From NCBI RefSeq assembly GCF_000328705.1, contig NC_019673.1, forward strand, positions 1,364,001-1,428,000: DNA of 64,000 nt, in the 5' to 3' direction. A model generated the notes under the pieces. That model saw only the letters and a list, made by a program, of their open reading frames with translations, did not search any database and was not told where the DNA came from. Shown piece after piece: positions 55,893 through 63,941 of this stretch; position 1 is the stretch's first letter, and every line of letters starts with the position of its first letter. A program made the position numbers and the translations under genes. The DNA is from Saccharothrix espanaensis DSM 44229 (lineage in GTDB: Bacteria > Actinomycetota > Actinomycetes > Mycobacteriales > Pseudonocardiaceae).

Positions 55893-56201
55893 GTGAACCA
55901 GGGTTACCAGGTCCTCGTCGAGGAGTTACGCGGCCACGCCGACCGCCTGCGCGGCGTCGAGGACCAGCTCGCCCAGGCCGTCGACGCCGCGCGGCAGGTC
56001 AGCCTGTCCGGCCAGGCCTACGGCAAGACCTGCATGATGCTGCCGCCGATGATGACGTTCATCGCCAACGCCGGGGTGCACGCGCTGACCGAGGTCGCCG
56101 GGTCCGTCGGCGAGACGATCGAGACCGTGAAGCGGACCGCGGCCGACTACGAGGCCGTCGAGCAGGGCAACGCCCAGGCGTTGCGCGGGAGCGGCGGATG
56201 A
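55893..56201 (+). CDS. EspC/WXG100-like type VII secretion target
   Basis: GTG 55893 gives 102 residues in two helices (YQVLVEELRGHADRLRGVEDQLAQAVDAARQV; MTFIANAGVHALTEVAGSVGETIETVKRTAADYEAVEQ) joined by a short loop with GQAYGK. The helical hairpin and the C-terminal Tyr-x3-Glu motif (YEAVE) match type VII secretion signals of the EspC kind. It should pair with the N-terminal helices of the large toxin, whose gene overlaps it by four bases. Confidence 0.82.
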   Translation: MNQGYQVLVEELRGHADRLRGVEDQLAQAVDAARQVSLSGQAYGKTCMMLPPMMTFIANAGVHALTEVAGSVGETIETVKRTAADYEAVEQGNAQALRGSGG

Positions 56202-57922
56202 ACAACCCGCTGGTCGCCGAACGGCAGGACTCCACCCAGAGCTACACCGGCATCGGCCCGATCGAGGCCGCCGTCGACCTCCAGCAGGCGTTCGCCAGTG
56301 GGACCTGGCTCGACCAGGGGCTGGCCCTGGCGGGCGGCGGGCTGGAGGCGCTCGCGTTCGTGCTCGACCCGCTCGGGTCGCTGATCGCCACCGCCGTCTC
56401 GTGGATCATCGAGCACGTCGGCCCGCTGCGCGAGGCGTTGGACTGGCTGGCCGGCGACGCCGACCAGATCGCCGCCTACGCCAAGACGTGGGGCAACGTC
56501 TCGCAGGCCGTCACCAGGGCCAACGAGACCCTGGTCAACGAGGTCGGCCGCGGCGCGGCCGGCTGGACCGGCGCGTCCGCCGACGCCTACCGCGCGTCGA
56601 TCACCGGCCAGTCCCGGCACATCACGGCCGCCGCGCGGTGCGCCGAGATCATCGGCACCGCGGTCGAGGTGTCCGGCGTGCTGGTCGGCACCGTGCGCGC
56701 GATCGTCCGGGAGATCATCGCCGAGTGCGTGGCGACGCTGATCGCCCGCATCCCGCAGTGGCTGCTGGAGGAGGCCGTCACGCTCGGCTTCGCGACCGCG
56801 CACGTGGTCGCGGCGGCGGTGGCGGTCATCGCCAACTTCGTGAAGAAGATCGGCGACAAGATCGCCCAGCTGCTGCGCTCGATCGCCAAGCTGCGGCCAC
56901 TGCTGTCCCGGCTGGACGAGATCTGGGAGCTGATCAAGCAGGGCCTCAAGGCGCTGCGCAAGGGCGACGCGCCCGGTGGCGCGCCGAAGGCCCCCGACCC
57001 GGTGAAGAAGCCGGGCAACACCGACGTGAAGCCGCAGGGCGACCCGGGCGGCACCACCACGCCGGCCAAGCAGGGCGGCGACCCGCCGGTGTCGAAACCG
57101 CCGCAGACCCAGGGTGACAACGGCAGCACGCCGCCGCCCAGGCAGGGCGGCGAGGCACCTCCGGTGGCCAAGCCCCCGCAGCCGCACGGCGGCGACCCGG
57201 GTGGCACCACGACCACGTCCGGCACGACCGGCGGCACGACTGACGCCCCCACCAGGCCCACGGGCGGCGACACCACCCCGGCCGGCGGCGGTTCGGGCTC
57301 GAACCCGCCGACCGACGGTAGCGGCGGCGGCGCGAACAAGCCGCCGGGCGACACCACCCCGCCGCCGACCCCGGGCGACCCGAACCCGCACCCGCTGGGC
57401 CGCCGGCCGATCGACCCGAGGCAGCCGCACCCGGAGCTGACGCCCGCCGAGAAGGCGGCGCTGGACAAGCACGTCCGGGAGCTGGAGGCCAAGAACCCCG
57501 AGCGGTTCAAGGAGCTGGAGAAGGACCCGGACCACAACGGCAAGCCCCGTGAAGCCGCCCGCGACGAGGCCCGGCTGGCGCTCGACCTGGAAGGGCGCGG
57601 CTACGGCCCGTTCGAACGCCCGACCGGCCCGGACGGCAAGCTCCTCCCGAAGCACGGCGACTTCGTGGATGCCTCCGGCCAGCTCTGGGACGCGAAGAGC
57701 ATCAACTCGGACTGGCCGCCGGGCGTGCCAGCGGACATCCGGAAGAACCCGTACACCAACGGGTACACCGAAGCGTGGCTGGAACGCACGGTAGAGGACC
57801 AGTTCACCAAGCAGCGTAACGTCATCCTCGACACGCGCAACGCCAACGCGGCGGACATCGAGAGCGTGCGGGCCCTGGTGGAGAGGAAGGGTTGGGGTGA
57901 CCGAATCATCTTCTACCCGTGA
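56198..57922 (+). CDS. WXG100-type polymorphic toxin with C-terminal restriction-endonuclease-like nuclease domain
   Basis: The 574-residue protein starts at ATG 56198 in the overlap with the EspC-like gene. Residues about 80-260 are helical with the WTG motif at 123-125 and hydrophobic helices (AAAVAVIANFVKKIGDKIAQLL). Residues about 270-435 are a Gly/Pro/Thr-rich linker with GGDPGG and KPPQ repeats. Residues about 437-574 are a compact domain with Glu in EARLALDLEGRGY, Asp488 and Asp491 in GDFVDASG, and WDAKSI (Asp498-x-Lys500), then VILDTRNANA and GDRIIFYP. The D-(x)n-DxK pattern suggests a restriction-endonuclease-like toxin fold. It would be exported by an ESX system and cut DNA or RNA in a competitor. 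The overlapping downstream gene is the expected immunity gene. Confidence 0.82.
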   Translation: MNNPLVAERQDSTQSYTGIGPIEAAVDLQQAFASGTWLDQGLALAGGGLEALAFVLDPLGSLIATAVSWIIEHVGPLREALDWLAGDADQIAAYAKTWGNVSQAVTRANETLVNEVGRGAAGWTGASADAYRASITGQSRHITAAARCAEIIGTAVEVSGVLVGTVRAIVREIIAECVATLIARIPQWLLEEAVTLGFATAHVVAAAVAVIANFVKKIGDKIAQLLRSIAKLRPLLSRLDEIWELIKQGLKALRKGDAPGGAPKAPDPVKKPGNTDVKPQGDPGGTTTPAKQGGDPPVSKPPQTQGDNGSTPPPRQGGEAPPVAKPPQPHGGDPGGTTTTSGTTGGTTDAPTRPTGGDTTPAGGGSGSNPPTDGSGGGANKPPGDTTPPPTPGDPNPHPLGRRPIDPRQPHPELTPAEKAALDKHVRELEAKNPERFKELEKDPDHNGKPREAARDEARLALDLEGRGYGPFERPTGPDGKLLPKHGDFVDASGQLWDAKSINSDWPPGVPADIRKNPYTNGYTEAWLERTVEDQFTKQRNVILDTRNANAADIESVRALVERKGWGDRIIFYP

Positions 57923-58535
57923 GCCGTGGCAGCCCCTGCGCTGGCCCGACGCGCCGGAGGCGGTCGCCGCCCTGCGCCGGTGGCTCGACGACCCGGACCA
58001 GCCGCTCTACGCGCTCGACGTGGACCTGCGCGGCGCCGACCTGTCCGGCGGGCCGTTCGTCGACAGCTGGCTGACCCGCTCCAACCTGGCCGACGTGGTG
58101 CTGCGCGGTACGGAGCTGTGGGGGGCGCACTGCGAGCAGGCCCGGTTCATCCGGGCCAACCTGGTGGACGCCGACCTGGTCCGGGCCGTCCTGCACGGGA
58201 CGAGCTTCGTCCGGGCCAAGCTGATCGGCGCGAACCTCACCAAGGCCGACGCCATGGGTGCCCGGTTCACCGAAGCCGACCTGCGCCGCGCGGACCTGGG
58301 CGACGCGTCGTTCATCGACGCCGACTTCACCCGCGCCGACTTGTCCGGCACGTCGGTGACCACGACCTCGTTCCGGGATGCGGTCCTGATCGACGCCACG
58401 GTCACCGGTATGACCGGCACCGTCCTCGGCCCGGCCGAAGTGGTGCCCGGCCTCAAGCTGGGCGGCGCGGAACTGGAGCAGTGGTTCGGGGCGCGCGGCG
58501 CGGCGGTGTCCGTGCTGCGCACCCAGTCCGTCTGA
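57897..58535 (+). CDS. Pentapeptide-repeat protein, putative immunity protein of the upstream toxin
   Basis: GTG 57897 lies inside the last 26 bases of the toxin gene, after AGAGGAAGG, and gives 212 residues. From about residue 40 to 165 it is built of A(D/N)Lxx/ F-type pentapeptides (VDLRGADLSGGPF, SNLADVVLRGTELWGAHCEQARFIRANLVDADL, AKLIGANLTKADAMGARFTEADLRRADLGDASF). Such right-handed beta-helices (MfpA, Qnr) mimic DNA and bind gyrase. The overlap with a nuclease toxin makes an immunity role likely here. A non-repeat segment (about 170-212) ends it. A perfect 16-bp hairpin follows. Confidence 0.85.
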   Translation: MTESSSTREPWQPLRWPDAPEAVAALRRWLDDPDQPLYALDVDLRGADLSGGPFVDSWLTRSNLADVVLRGTELWGAHCEQARFIRANLVDADLVRAVLHGTSFVRAKLIGANLTKADAMGARFTEADLRRADLGDASFIDADFTRADLSGTSVTTTSFRDAVLIDATVTGMTGTVLGPAEVVPGLKLGGAELEQWFGARGAAVSVLRTQSV

Positions 58536-58547
58536 CCCCGTGAACGT

Positions 58548-58583
58548 CGAGAGGGGCCGTCCGACACCGGACGGCCCCTCTCG
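58548..58583. terminator. Bidirectional terminator of the toxin operon
   Basis: CGAGAGGGGCCGTCCG (58548-58563) and CGGACGGCCCCTCTCG (58568-58583) pair perfectly over 16 bp with a 4-base loop. It separates the toxin operon from the convergent membrane-protein gene. Confidence 0.93.
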
Positions 58584-58602
58584 CGTTCGTCGCGTGCGTC
58601 GG

Positions 58603-59376
58603 TCAGAAGTCGAACCCGCCGCCGAAGTCGCCGCCACCCCAGTCGCCGCCGCCGCCATCGCCCCCGGCGACGTCGCCGCCGCCGTCACCACCGCCGCCGT
58701 CACCACCGTCGCCGCCGTCGGCAGCCGCGCCGTCGGCGTAGCCGTCCGAGTAGGCGCCGGCCATCGCGACACCGGCCATGCCCGAGAACATCGCGTTGAA
58801 CAGCAGGAACGAGCCCACGCCCCACGCGCCGGCGACCAGCGCCGGCTTCCACCACGGCTCGCTGTACCAGCCCTGCGGCACCGGGCGGCCCGCCACCACC
58901 CCACCGGGGTAGTAGTGCGGCGTCCCCGCACCCGGCCGCGGCGAGGCGGCGTAGTCGTGGCCCTCGACGCTGACCTGGCGGTCCTCGCTGACCTGGCCCG
59001 CGCGGCTCTGACCGGTCAGGTCCGGCAGCTCGGGACCGGGGTCGATGCCCATCGCGGTGCGCGCCGCGCGGACGTAGTACAGGCCCTCCATCGCGGTCTG
59101 CGTGACGAGCTTGCACTGCTCGACCGTCTTGGCCTGCTCCATCTGCGACCCGGCCGCGGTGAACCGCTCGGACGCGTCGGCGAGCGCCTGGCTGGACGCG
59201 ACGTCCGTGCCGGTCAGGTTCATCACCTGCCCGCCCAGCCGCTCCACCCAGCGCCGGGCGTCGGCCTGGGCGTCCTCCAGGGCCCGCTGCCGGGCGGCGG
59301 CACGGGACTTGGCCAGGTACCACACACCGCCGATGACCACGACGATCAGTACGAGCACCACGATGGCGGCGTTCAC
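58603..59376 (-). CDS. Single-pass membrane protein with Gly/Asp-rich tail
   Basis: GTG 59376 follows GGGAGG and gives 257 residues. Residues 3-22 (AAIVVLVLIVVVIGGVWYLA) are a membrane helix, followed by a helical region (ARQRALEDAQADARRWVERLGG), a helix bundle with QMEQAKTVEQCKLVTQTAMEGLYYVRAARTAMG, a hydrophobic segment (ALVAGAWGVGSFLLFNAMFSGMAGVAMA) and a 45-residue tail of GGDGG/GGGDFGGG. This resembles the DUF1542-like membrane proteins of actinomycetes, of unknown function. It shares a terminator with the toxin operon. Confidence 0.75.
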   Translation of the reverse strand: MNAAIVVLVLIVVVIGGVWYLAKSRAAARQRALEDAQADARRWVERLGGQVMNLTGTDVASSQALADASERFTAAGSQMEQAKTVEQCKLVTQTAMEGLYYVRAARTAMGIDPGPELPDLTGQSRAGQVSEDRQVSVEGHDYAASPRPGAGTPHYYPGGVVAGRPVPQGWYSEPWWKPALVAGAWGVGSFLLFNAMFSGMAGVAMAGAYSDGYADGAAADGGDGGDGGGGDGGGDVAGGDGGGGDWGGGDFGGGFDF

Positions 59377-59451
59377 GGGGTCCTCCCGGACGGTGCGAGG
59401 GCATTGCTGTCAGGTGAACGCACCAGACCGGGGCAGAGGTTCCCGAACCGG

Positions 59452-60660
59452 TCAGAACACCTCCGGGCAGTGTGGCTCGTGGTCACCCAGAAACGCATGT
59501 GACAGGCCGTTCAGCGTGCCCGGTGTGAGTTCCCGCACCCGCTGGCCCCGGGCCAGCGTCGTCAGCCTCGTGCCGCCCAGGAACGCCGCACCGAGCGCCT
59601 GCACGTCCAGCGCCACGTCCGGGGCGTCGTCCACCCGGCGCACGGACGCCTCGCCGCCCTTCACCGTGAACCGCCACCGGGCCTGGTTCCACGGGCAGAA
59701 CGCGTCGGTCACGTCCAGCACGACGTCGACGTCGGACAGGTAGCGGCGCAGCGACAGCGCCCGGTCGACCTCCACCAGCCGCACCCACAGCGAGTCGGTG
59801 CGCGCCCGCAGCGCCAGCCGTGCGTCGTCCAGCAGGTGCACGATCGGGTCATCGGAGGCCGTGAAGTACTTCACCTCGCCGACGTGGTCGAGGTCGAGCA
59901 GGTACCGGTAGAGCGCGGCGTACGCCTGGTCGTTCTCGGCGGCGAGCGTGCGCACGTGCAGCTCGTTGCGCGGACCCCGTTCCCGCCAGTCCGACTTCAC
60001 CCGGTACACCGCGTAACCCTGGGGGTGCACCGCGTAGCGGAAGGCGGTGAGCCCCTCGCGGTCGTCCTCCTGGTCGGCCAGGTGGTGCTCCCAGTGCGCG
60101 TCGGTGCGGCTCAGCCACCCCGTCCGGGTCGGCCGCAGCCGCTCGTAGATCTCCTTGACCAGCGGCAACGCCTCCTCCGCCGACACCTCGCGGATCCGCG
60201 TGCCGTCGACCTCCACACCCGGCCGGAACGCCGCGCCGCGCGGCACGTCGAGGCGGGTGAACTCGGCGGCCAGGCCGTAGCCGAAGCGCGGGTAGATCGC
60301 CGCCTCGGACGCCCACAGGGCCGCGAAGGCTTCCCGCTGGTCCTCGAACAGCCCGTGCAACTGGCCGGTCATCACCCGGGTGAGCACGCCCCGCCGCCGG
60401 TGACCGGGCTTCACGCCCACGGACGTGACCGCCGCGCAGGGCTGCGGACCGTTGCCGGGCACCGTCATGTGCCGGGTCTGGATACCGCCGCCGCCGATCA
60501 GCTCGTCGCCGTCGAACACCGCGTGGTGCCGGTCCGGCTCGAACATGCCGCGCCAGCGCTCCAGGCGATCGTCCTTGGTGTCGGACAGGAACGACTGGTC
60601 GACCATCCGCTGGAACGTGCGGAGTTCGTCGGAGCGGAGGGTGCGAAACGTGAGCGCCAT
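59452..60660 (-). CDS. GNAT acetyltransferase of the Eis family
   Basis: ATG 60660 gives 402 residues, the length of mycobacterial Eis. It has the tripartite layout: N-terminal GNAT with SVGVKPGHRRRGVLTRVM (acetyl-CoA loop), AAIYPRFGYGLA with the catalytic Tyr, a second GNAT-like domain, and a C-terminal sterol-carrier-like domain ending in PEVF, whose terminal Phe carboxylate acts as a base in Eis. Eis enzymes acetylate aminoglycosides and other amines at several positions. The start is preferred over GTG 60735 because upstream residues are not conserved-looking. Confidence 0.92.
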   Translation of the reverse strand: MALTFRTLRSDELRTFQRMVDQSFLSDTKDDRLERWRGMFEPDRHHAVFDGDELIGGGGIQTRHMTVPGNGPQPCAAVTSVGVKPGHRRRGVLTRVMTGQLHGLFEDQREAFAALWASEAAIYPRFGYGLAAEFTRLDVPRGAAFRPGVEVDGTRIREVSAEEALPLVKEIYERLRPTRTGWLSRTDAHWEHHLADQEDDREGLTAFRYAVHPQGYAVYRVKSDWRERGPRNELHVRTLAAENDQAYAALYRYLLDLDHVGEVKYFTASDDPIVHLLDDARLALRARTDSLWVRLVEVDRALSLRRYLSDVDVVLDVTDAFCPWNQARWRFTVKGGEASVRRVDDAPDVALDVQALGAAFLGGTRLTTLARGQRVRELTPGTLNGLSHAFLGDHEPHCPEVF

Positions 60661-60931
60661 ACTCACGTCATACGCCGTCCGCCCCCGTCGGCGCGATCCG
60701 ATTAGGGATGTCGCCCGGCGGGCGGGCTCGGACATGCGCCGCCGAGGGACGCACAGACGCTCGACAGCGCCCTGCGGGCCGGGGTGGCGCCGTAGCGGCA
60801 GACCTCGCGCGGGAGACTGCCGGCTGCCCCGCCCTGACCGTGGCGGGGCTCGTCGGGCACGTCGGCCAGGTGCACCGCCTGGTGACCCGGGCCTGTCCGC
60901 TCCGCTGGACCCGGTGTCGACCGCCTGGGGC

Positions 60932-61270
60932 CTATCCGGGCGGCCAGGTCATCGAACGCCCACCGAGCACGTGGCAGTGCACGTGGAACACGGTCTGCCC
61001 ACCATCCCGCCCGGTGTTGAACACCAACCGGTAGCCGTCGTCGGCGAGCCCCTCGGCCTTGGCCACGTGGTGCGCGGCCTGCAGCACGGCGCCCGCCGTG
61101 ACCGGGTCGAGATCGCCCACCGCGCGGTGGTGCGCCTTGGGGATGACCAGCACGTGCGTGGGGGCCTGGGGGTTGATGTCGTGGAAGGCGAGCACGGTGT
61201 CGGTCTCGTGCGCGACCCGGGCCGGAACGGAGCCCGCAACGATGCGGCAGAAGAGACAATCCTCGGTCAC
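60932..61270 (-). CDS. HIT-family hydrolase
   Basis: GTG 61270 gives 112 residues. CLFCRIVAGSVPARVAHETDTVLAFHDINPQAPTHVLVIPKAHH and the HIT triad FHVHCHVLGGR identify a histidine-triad nucleotide-binding hydrolase that acts on AMP-amino or dinucleotide substrates. It stands alone. The 270 bases between it and the Eis-like gene hold no gene that I can support. Confidence 0.95.
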   Translation of the reverse strand: MTEDCLFCRIVAGSVPARVAHETDTVLAFHDINPQAPTHVLVIPKAHHRAVGDLDPVTAGAVLQAAHHVAKAEGLADDGYRLVFNTGRDGGQTVFHVHCHVLGGRSMTWPPG

Positions 61271-61299
61271 AACGGCATCGTAGGGCGCACACTGTGGCG

Positions 61300-61428
61300 A
61301 TGACGCGTACGAAGCTCCGGGTGCTCCTGAGATGCCTGGCGACCTTCACCATCGGCTTCCTCATGCTGTTCCTGGCGGTCCGTTTCGGCGAGGCCCTCTG
61401 GCGAGCCGTAACCACCTACGGCCGCTGA
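61300..61428 (+). CDS. Small membrane protein, 42 residues
   Basis: ATG 61300 to TGA 61428 reads a basic start (MTRTKLRVLLR) followed by one hydrophobic helix (LATFTIGFLMLFLAVRFG) and a short polar end. The layout (positive-inside, one helix) is that of a small single-pass membrane protein. It is divergent from the HIT gene, with 29 bp between starts. No family is recognised, and no ribosome-binding site is obvious. Confidence 0.5.
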   Translation: MTRTKLRVLLRCLATFTIGFLMLFLAVRFGEALWRAVTTYGR

Positions 61429-61568
61429 CCCCGCACCCCCGCGTCACCTCCACCTTCCCCTGCACCGCACCGCACCGCTCCCACGCACCGCTCCCGCGCA
61501 CCGCTGCCACTTCAGCGCACCGCTGCCGCTTTAGCGCTCCGCCCCCACAGCACCCTCTTCCGCGGCCG
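61429..61568. other. Short repetitive non-coding stretch
   Basis: Repeats of CACCGCTCCC/GCACCGCTGCC motifs occur between the small membrane protein and the VOC gene. Nothing else is visible. Confidence 0.4.
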
Positions 61569-61919
61569 TCACGACACTTCCGCAGCCGTCACGAAGCAGA
61601 ACTCGTTCCTCTCCGGATCGTGGACGACCTGGAAACTGCCCTGCTCGTCCGTCACGATCGCGCCGCTCGCAGTCGCCCCGAGCCCGACCGCCACCTCGAC
61701 GGCGGCGCGGATGTCGTCCACCCCGACGTCCAGGTGCAGCCGGTTCTTGACCCTCTTGTCCTCCGGCACGGGTTGAAACGAGATCCGCGGCCACCCCGGC
61801 GGTTCGACGTGCGACCACCCGAGCGCCCGGTCCACAGCCGTGCCCCCGAGCAGCCCCGCCCAGAACCGCGCCAGCGCGGCCGGGTTCCGGCAATCCACCA
61901 CGATCTGGTCAAGTCGCAT
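61569..61919 (-). CDS. Glyoxalase/VOC-superfamily protein
   Basis: The 116-residue protein has the paired beta-alpha-beta modules of the VOC superfamily (MRLDQIVVDCRNPAALARFWAGLLGG; NRLHLDVGVDDIRAAVEVAVGLGA; VVHDPERNEFCFV), of the Glyoxalase_6 type. Glu in DPERNEFC is one metal-binding position. The substrate is unknown; relatives include antibiotic-binding and dioxygenase-like proteins. It stands alone. Confidence 0.87.
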   Translation of the reverse strand: MRLDQIVVDCRNPAALARFWAGLLGGTAVDRALGWSHVEPPGWPRISFQPVPEDKRVKNRLHLDVGVDDIRAAVEVAVGLGATASGAIVTDEQGSFQVVHDPERNEFCFVTAAEVS

Positions 61920-62044
61920 GCCCCATCATGTGCGACCACAGCCCCGTCTCGCACCCCACCCGAGACGAGCCGCCCACCCATCACCAGCCGCCAACGACCG
62001 AACCCCACCCTCCACTGTCCTTTGTGGACACAGTTCGAATGCCC

Positions 62045-62326
62045 TCACACCCCCACCGCAGGGCCTCCCGCATTGCTGACCGGAACTGTCTTCACCAACT
62101 GCGCACCGCGCCCGAAGAGGAACCACCCCAGGCTTCCCAGGAAGGGGAACCCGATGATCACCACGATCCAGAGCAACTTCCCGCCGCCGGTGAGCCGGTC
62201 CTGCCGCATGACGGAGATGAACGCCGCCACCCAGAGCGCCACCAGGAGCAACGAGATGAACAACAGGAACACCGCGATCGTCACACTGGTCGAGTCGGCG
62301 GTGTCCTGAGCGAAAACCGTGATCAT
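62045..62326 (-). CDS. PLDc_N-type membrane protein
   Basis: ATG 62326 gives 93 residues with an N-terminal hydrophobic segment (SVTIAVFLLFISLLLVALWVAAFISVM) and a second helix in KLLWIVVIIGFPFLGSLGWFLFGRG. This is the phospholipase-D N-terminal (PLDc_N) pattern, found in small actinobacterial membrane proteins and cardiolipin synthase starts. The role is unknown. Confidence 0.8.
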   Translation of the reverse strand: MITVFAQDTADSTSVTIAVFLLFISLLLVALWVAAFISVMRQDRLTGGGKLLWIVVIIGFPFLGSLGWFLFGRGAQLVKTVPVSNAGGPAVGV

Positions 62327-62455
62327 GGTCCCCAACTTAAAAGCCAAACCCCCCACACCCTCGCCGAACCACCCGGACGTGTGACCGCCTCCCGCCCCCT
62401 CGGCCCTTCCTTTCGAGCGTCCAAGATTGTCGGTCCCCGGTGCTAGCTTCCGGGC

Positions 62456-63088
62456 ATGATCGAAGAGGCACACGGCGTGGCCCTGACGGAGCGGGTGCTG
62501 GAGTCCGTGCGACGCGACCCGGGCAGGTCGATGTACGACTTCGTGAAGGTCGCGTGGGTAGCGGCCGGAACCCCGAAACCCATGTCCGCAGACACACTGG
62601 CTGCCCTGACGTTCCCCTCGGGCAGGCCGCTGTCCCCGAGCCTGCGGACGTGGCTGGCCTACGACACGAGCCTGTTCGAACGCCACGGCTGGTTCGCCCC
62701 CGACGGCACCCTGACCCCACGCCCCTTGGACCGCCTCGCGTCCGACACCCTGGGCGAGTTCTGGGGCGAGTGCTTCACCCCGATCACTCCTCAGTTCCCC
62801 GAGTGCTTCCTACTACCAGGCGGCTCCGACTCCAGGCGCGTCCTGGCCGTGGGTGAGCCGGACTCCACCGGCGAGCACCCGATCCTGGCCCTCGACGTGG
62901 ACGACATGCCCTTCGCCGGCCTCATGTACCCCGGCTTCGACGTCTACGCCGCCAACGAAGCCAGCCTGATCCAACACGAGTTCGACACCTACTTGGACTT
63001 CTTCGACAACCCCACCTACGCCCACCGCATGAACGAACACGCCAAGCACCGCTTCGCCGGCGAGCAGTGCTACGAGCACTTCTTCTGA
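62456..63088 (+). CDS. Hypothetical protein, SUKH/SMI1-like
   Basis: ATG 62456 gives 210 residues. The sequence LSPSLRTWLAYDTSLFERHGWF, the HPILALDVDDMPFAGLMYPGFDVYAANEASL block and a C-terminal helix rich in His/Tyr resemble the SMI1/KNR4 (SUKH) fold, in which a Trp and a DxDDxP-type strand are conserved. SUKH proteins include immunity factors of polymorphic toxins. No toxin is adjacent, so it may be an orphan immunity gene. The assignment is tentative. Confidence 0.6.
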   Translation: MIEEAHGVALTERVLESVRRDPGRSMYDFVKVAWVAAGTPKPMSADTLAALTFPSGRPLSPSLRTWLAYDTSLFERHGWFAPDGTLTPRPLDRLASDTLGEFWGECFTPITPQFPECFLLPGGSDSRRVLAVGEPDSTGEHPILALDVDDMPFAGLMYPGFDVYAANEASLIQHEFDTYLDFFDNPTYAHRMNEHAKHRFAGEQCYEHFF

Positions 63089-63110
63089 CCCACGACCGAC
63101 CGCAGCCTGC

Positions 63111-63581
63111 TCACGTGAAGTAGGGGGCGCGGTCGTCGATCAATCCGTGGACGATGCGCAGCCGGATCGACGGGTGGATGTCCAAGTCGTCCAGATCCGT
63201 GGGCTCGGCCCACAGGACTTCCGTGGACTCGTCACTGGTGCGCAGGTCGCCGCCAAGCGGACGAGCGCGGAAGCAGATGGAGAACTCCTGGCGGACCTCG
63301 CCATCGTCGTAGGCGATGACGTGCGCCGGGTTGGAGTAGAGCCCGACCAGACCCGTGACCTCGACACGGATACCGGTCTCCTCCTCCACCTCGCGCACGA
63401 CAGCCGCAGCAAGGGTTTCGCCCACGTCCTGCCCACCGCCGGGAATGGCGTACTTGTCGTTGTCCGCCCGCCGGATCATGAGGATCCGTCCGCCCTGGTC
63501 GCGGACCACAGCGCTGACAGCCACCCGGATGCCGGTCGCCCTGGGCGCGTTCGGTTCGTTGAGGTAGTCGATGCGGCTCAC
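63111..63581 (-). CDS. Nudix hydrolase
   Basis: GTG 63581 gives 156 residues; the frame is open to 63662 but the earlier residues are not family-like. The Nudix box is complete: GGGQDVGETLAAAVVREVEEETGI (Gx5Ex7REVxEExG). It is preceded by RVAVSAVVRDQGGRILMIRRADNDKYAIPGGG. It hydrolyses nucleoside-diphosphate-linked compounds; the substrate is not predictable. It converges with the SUKH-like gene. Confidence 0.94.
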   Translation of the reverse strand: MSRIDYLNEPNAPRATGIRVAVSAVVRDQGGRILMIRRADNDKYAIPGGGQDVGETLAAAVVREVEEETGIRVEVTGLVGLYSNPAHVIAYDDGEVRQEFSICFRARPLGGDLRTSDESTEVLWAEPTDLDDLDIHPSIRLRIVHGLIDDRAPYFT

Positions 63582-63726
63582 ACCCCCCGACTCTGCCAGA
63601 ACCCCACCCGCTGCACCGGCCCCCATGCGCGGTCGGGGCACGCGGGGAGCACGGAAGATCAAGAAGGCCGGAAAGATTGTCCACTTGGGACGGACTGCAA
63701 GGCGTCTACCAGCGAGGGAGTCAGAG

Positions 63727-63775
63727 AGCGGGTGACGGGAATCGAACCCGCATGACCAGCTTGGAAGGTCTGGCA
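63727..63775 (-). tRNA. tRNA-Gly (TCC) 3' half, att-like; 5' half replaced
   Basis: The minus strand from about 63775 reads CCTTCCAAGCTGG, then a perfect Gly T-arm and acceptor 3' strand (GGTTCGATTCCCGTCACCCGC) with discriminator T. The matching 5' half (GCGGGTGTAG...) is not present upstream on that strand; the sequence to about 63810 can pair only partly with the acceptor. It is therefore likely one arm of an attachment site (attL/attR) of an element integrated in tRNA-Gly, or a damaged tRNA gene. Confidence 0.7.
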
Positions 63776-63829
63776 GTGATCAAGCTCCTGGCCAGCTAAC
63801 CCTCTGACCTGCACCTTTGCTCGATATCT

Positions 63830-63896
63830 GACCGCCCGTGCCCCTGATTGACCGTTGTTGCCCCTGAGATGGGGCACGGAAGGGGCACGGGCGGTC
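63830..63896. repeat. Perfect 16-bp inverted repeat with nested hairpin
   Basis: GACCGCCCGTGCCCCT (63830-63845) and AGGGGCACGGGCGGTC (63881-63896) are complementary, with a smaller hairpin GCCCC-GGGGC inside the loop. It lies beside the tRNA-Gly half. It may be a terminator or an integrase/recombinase-related site. Confidence 0.7.
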
Positions 63897-63941
63897 CAGC
63901 CATGCCTTTGGGTGGCGGGCCAGCCGTGGCACGATGCCATC

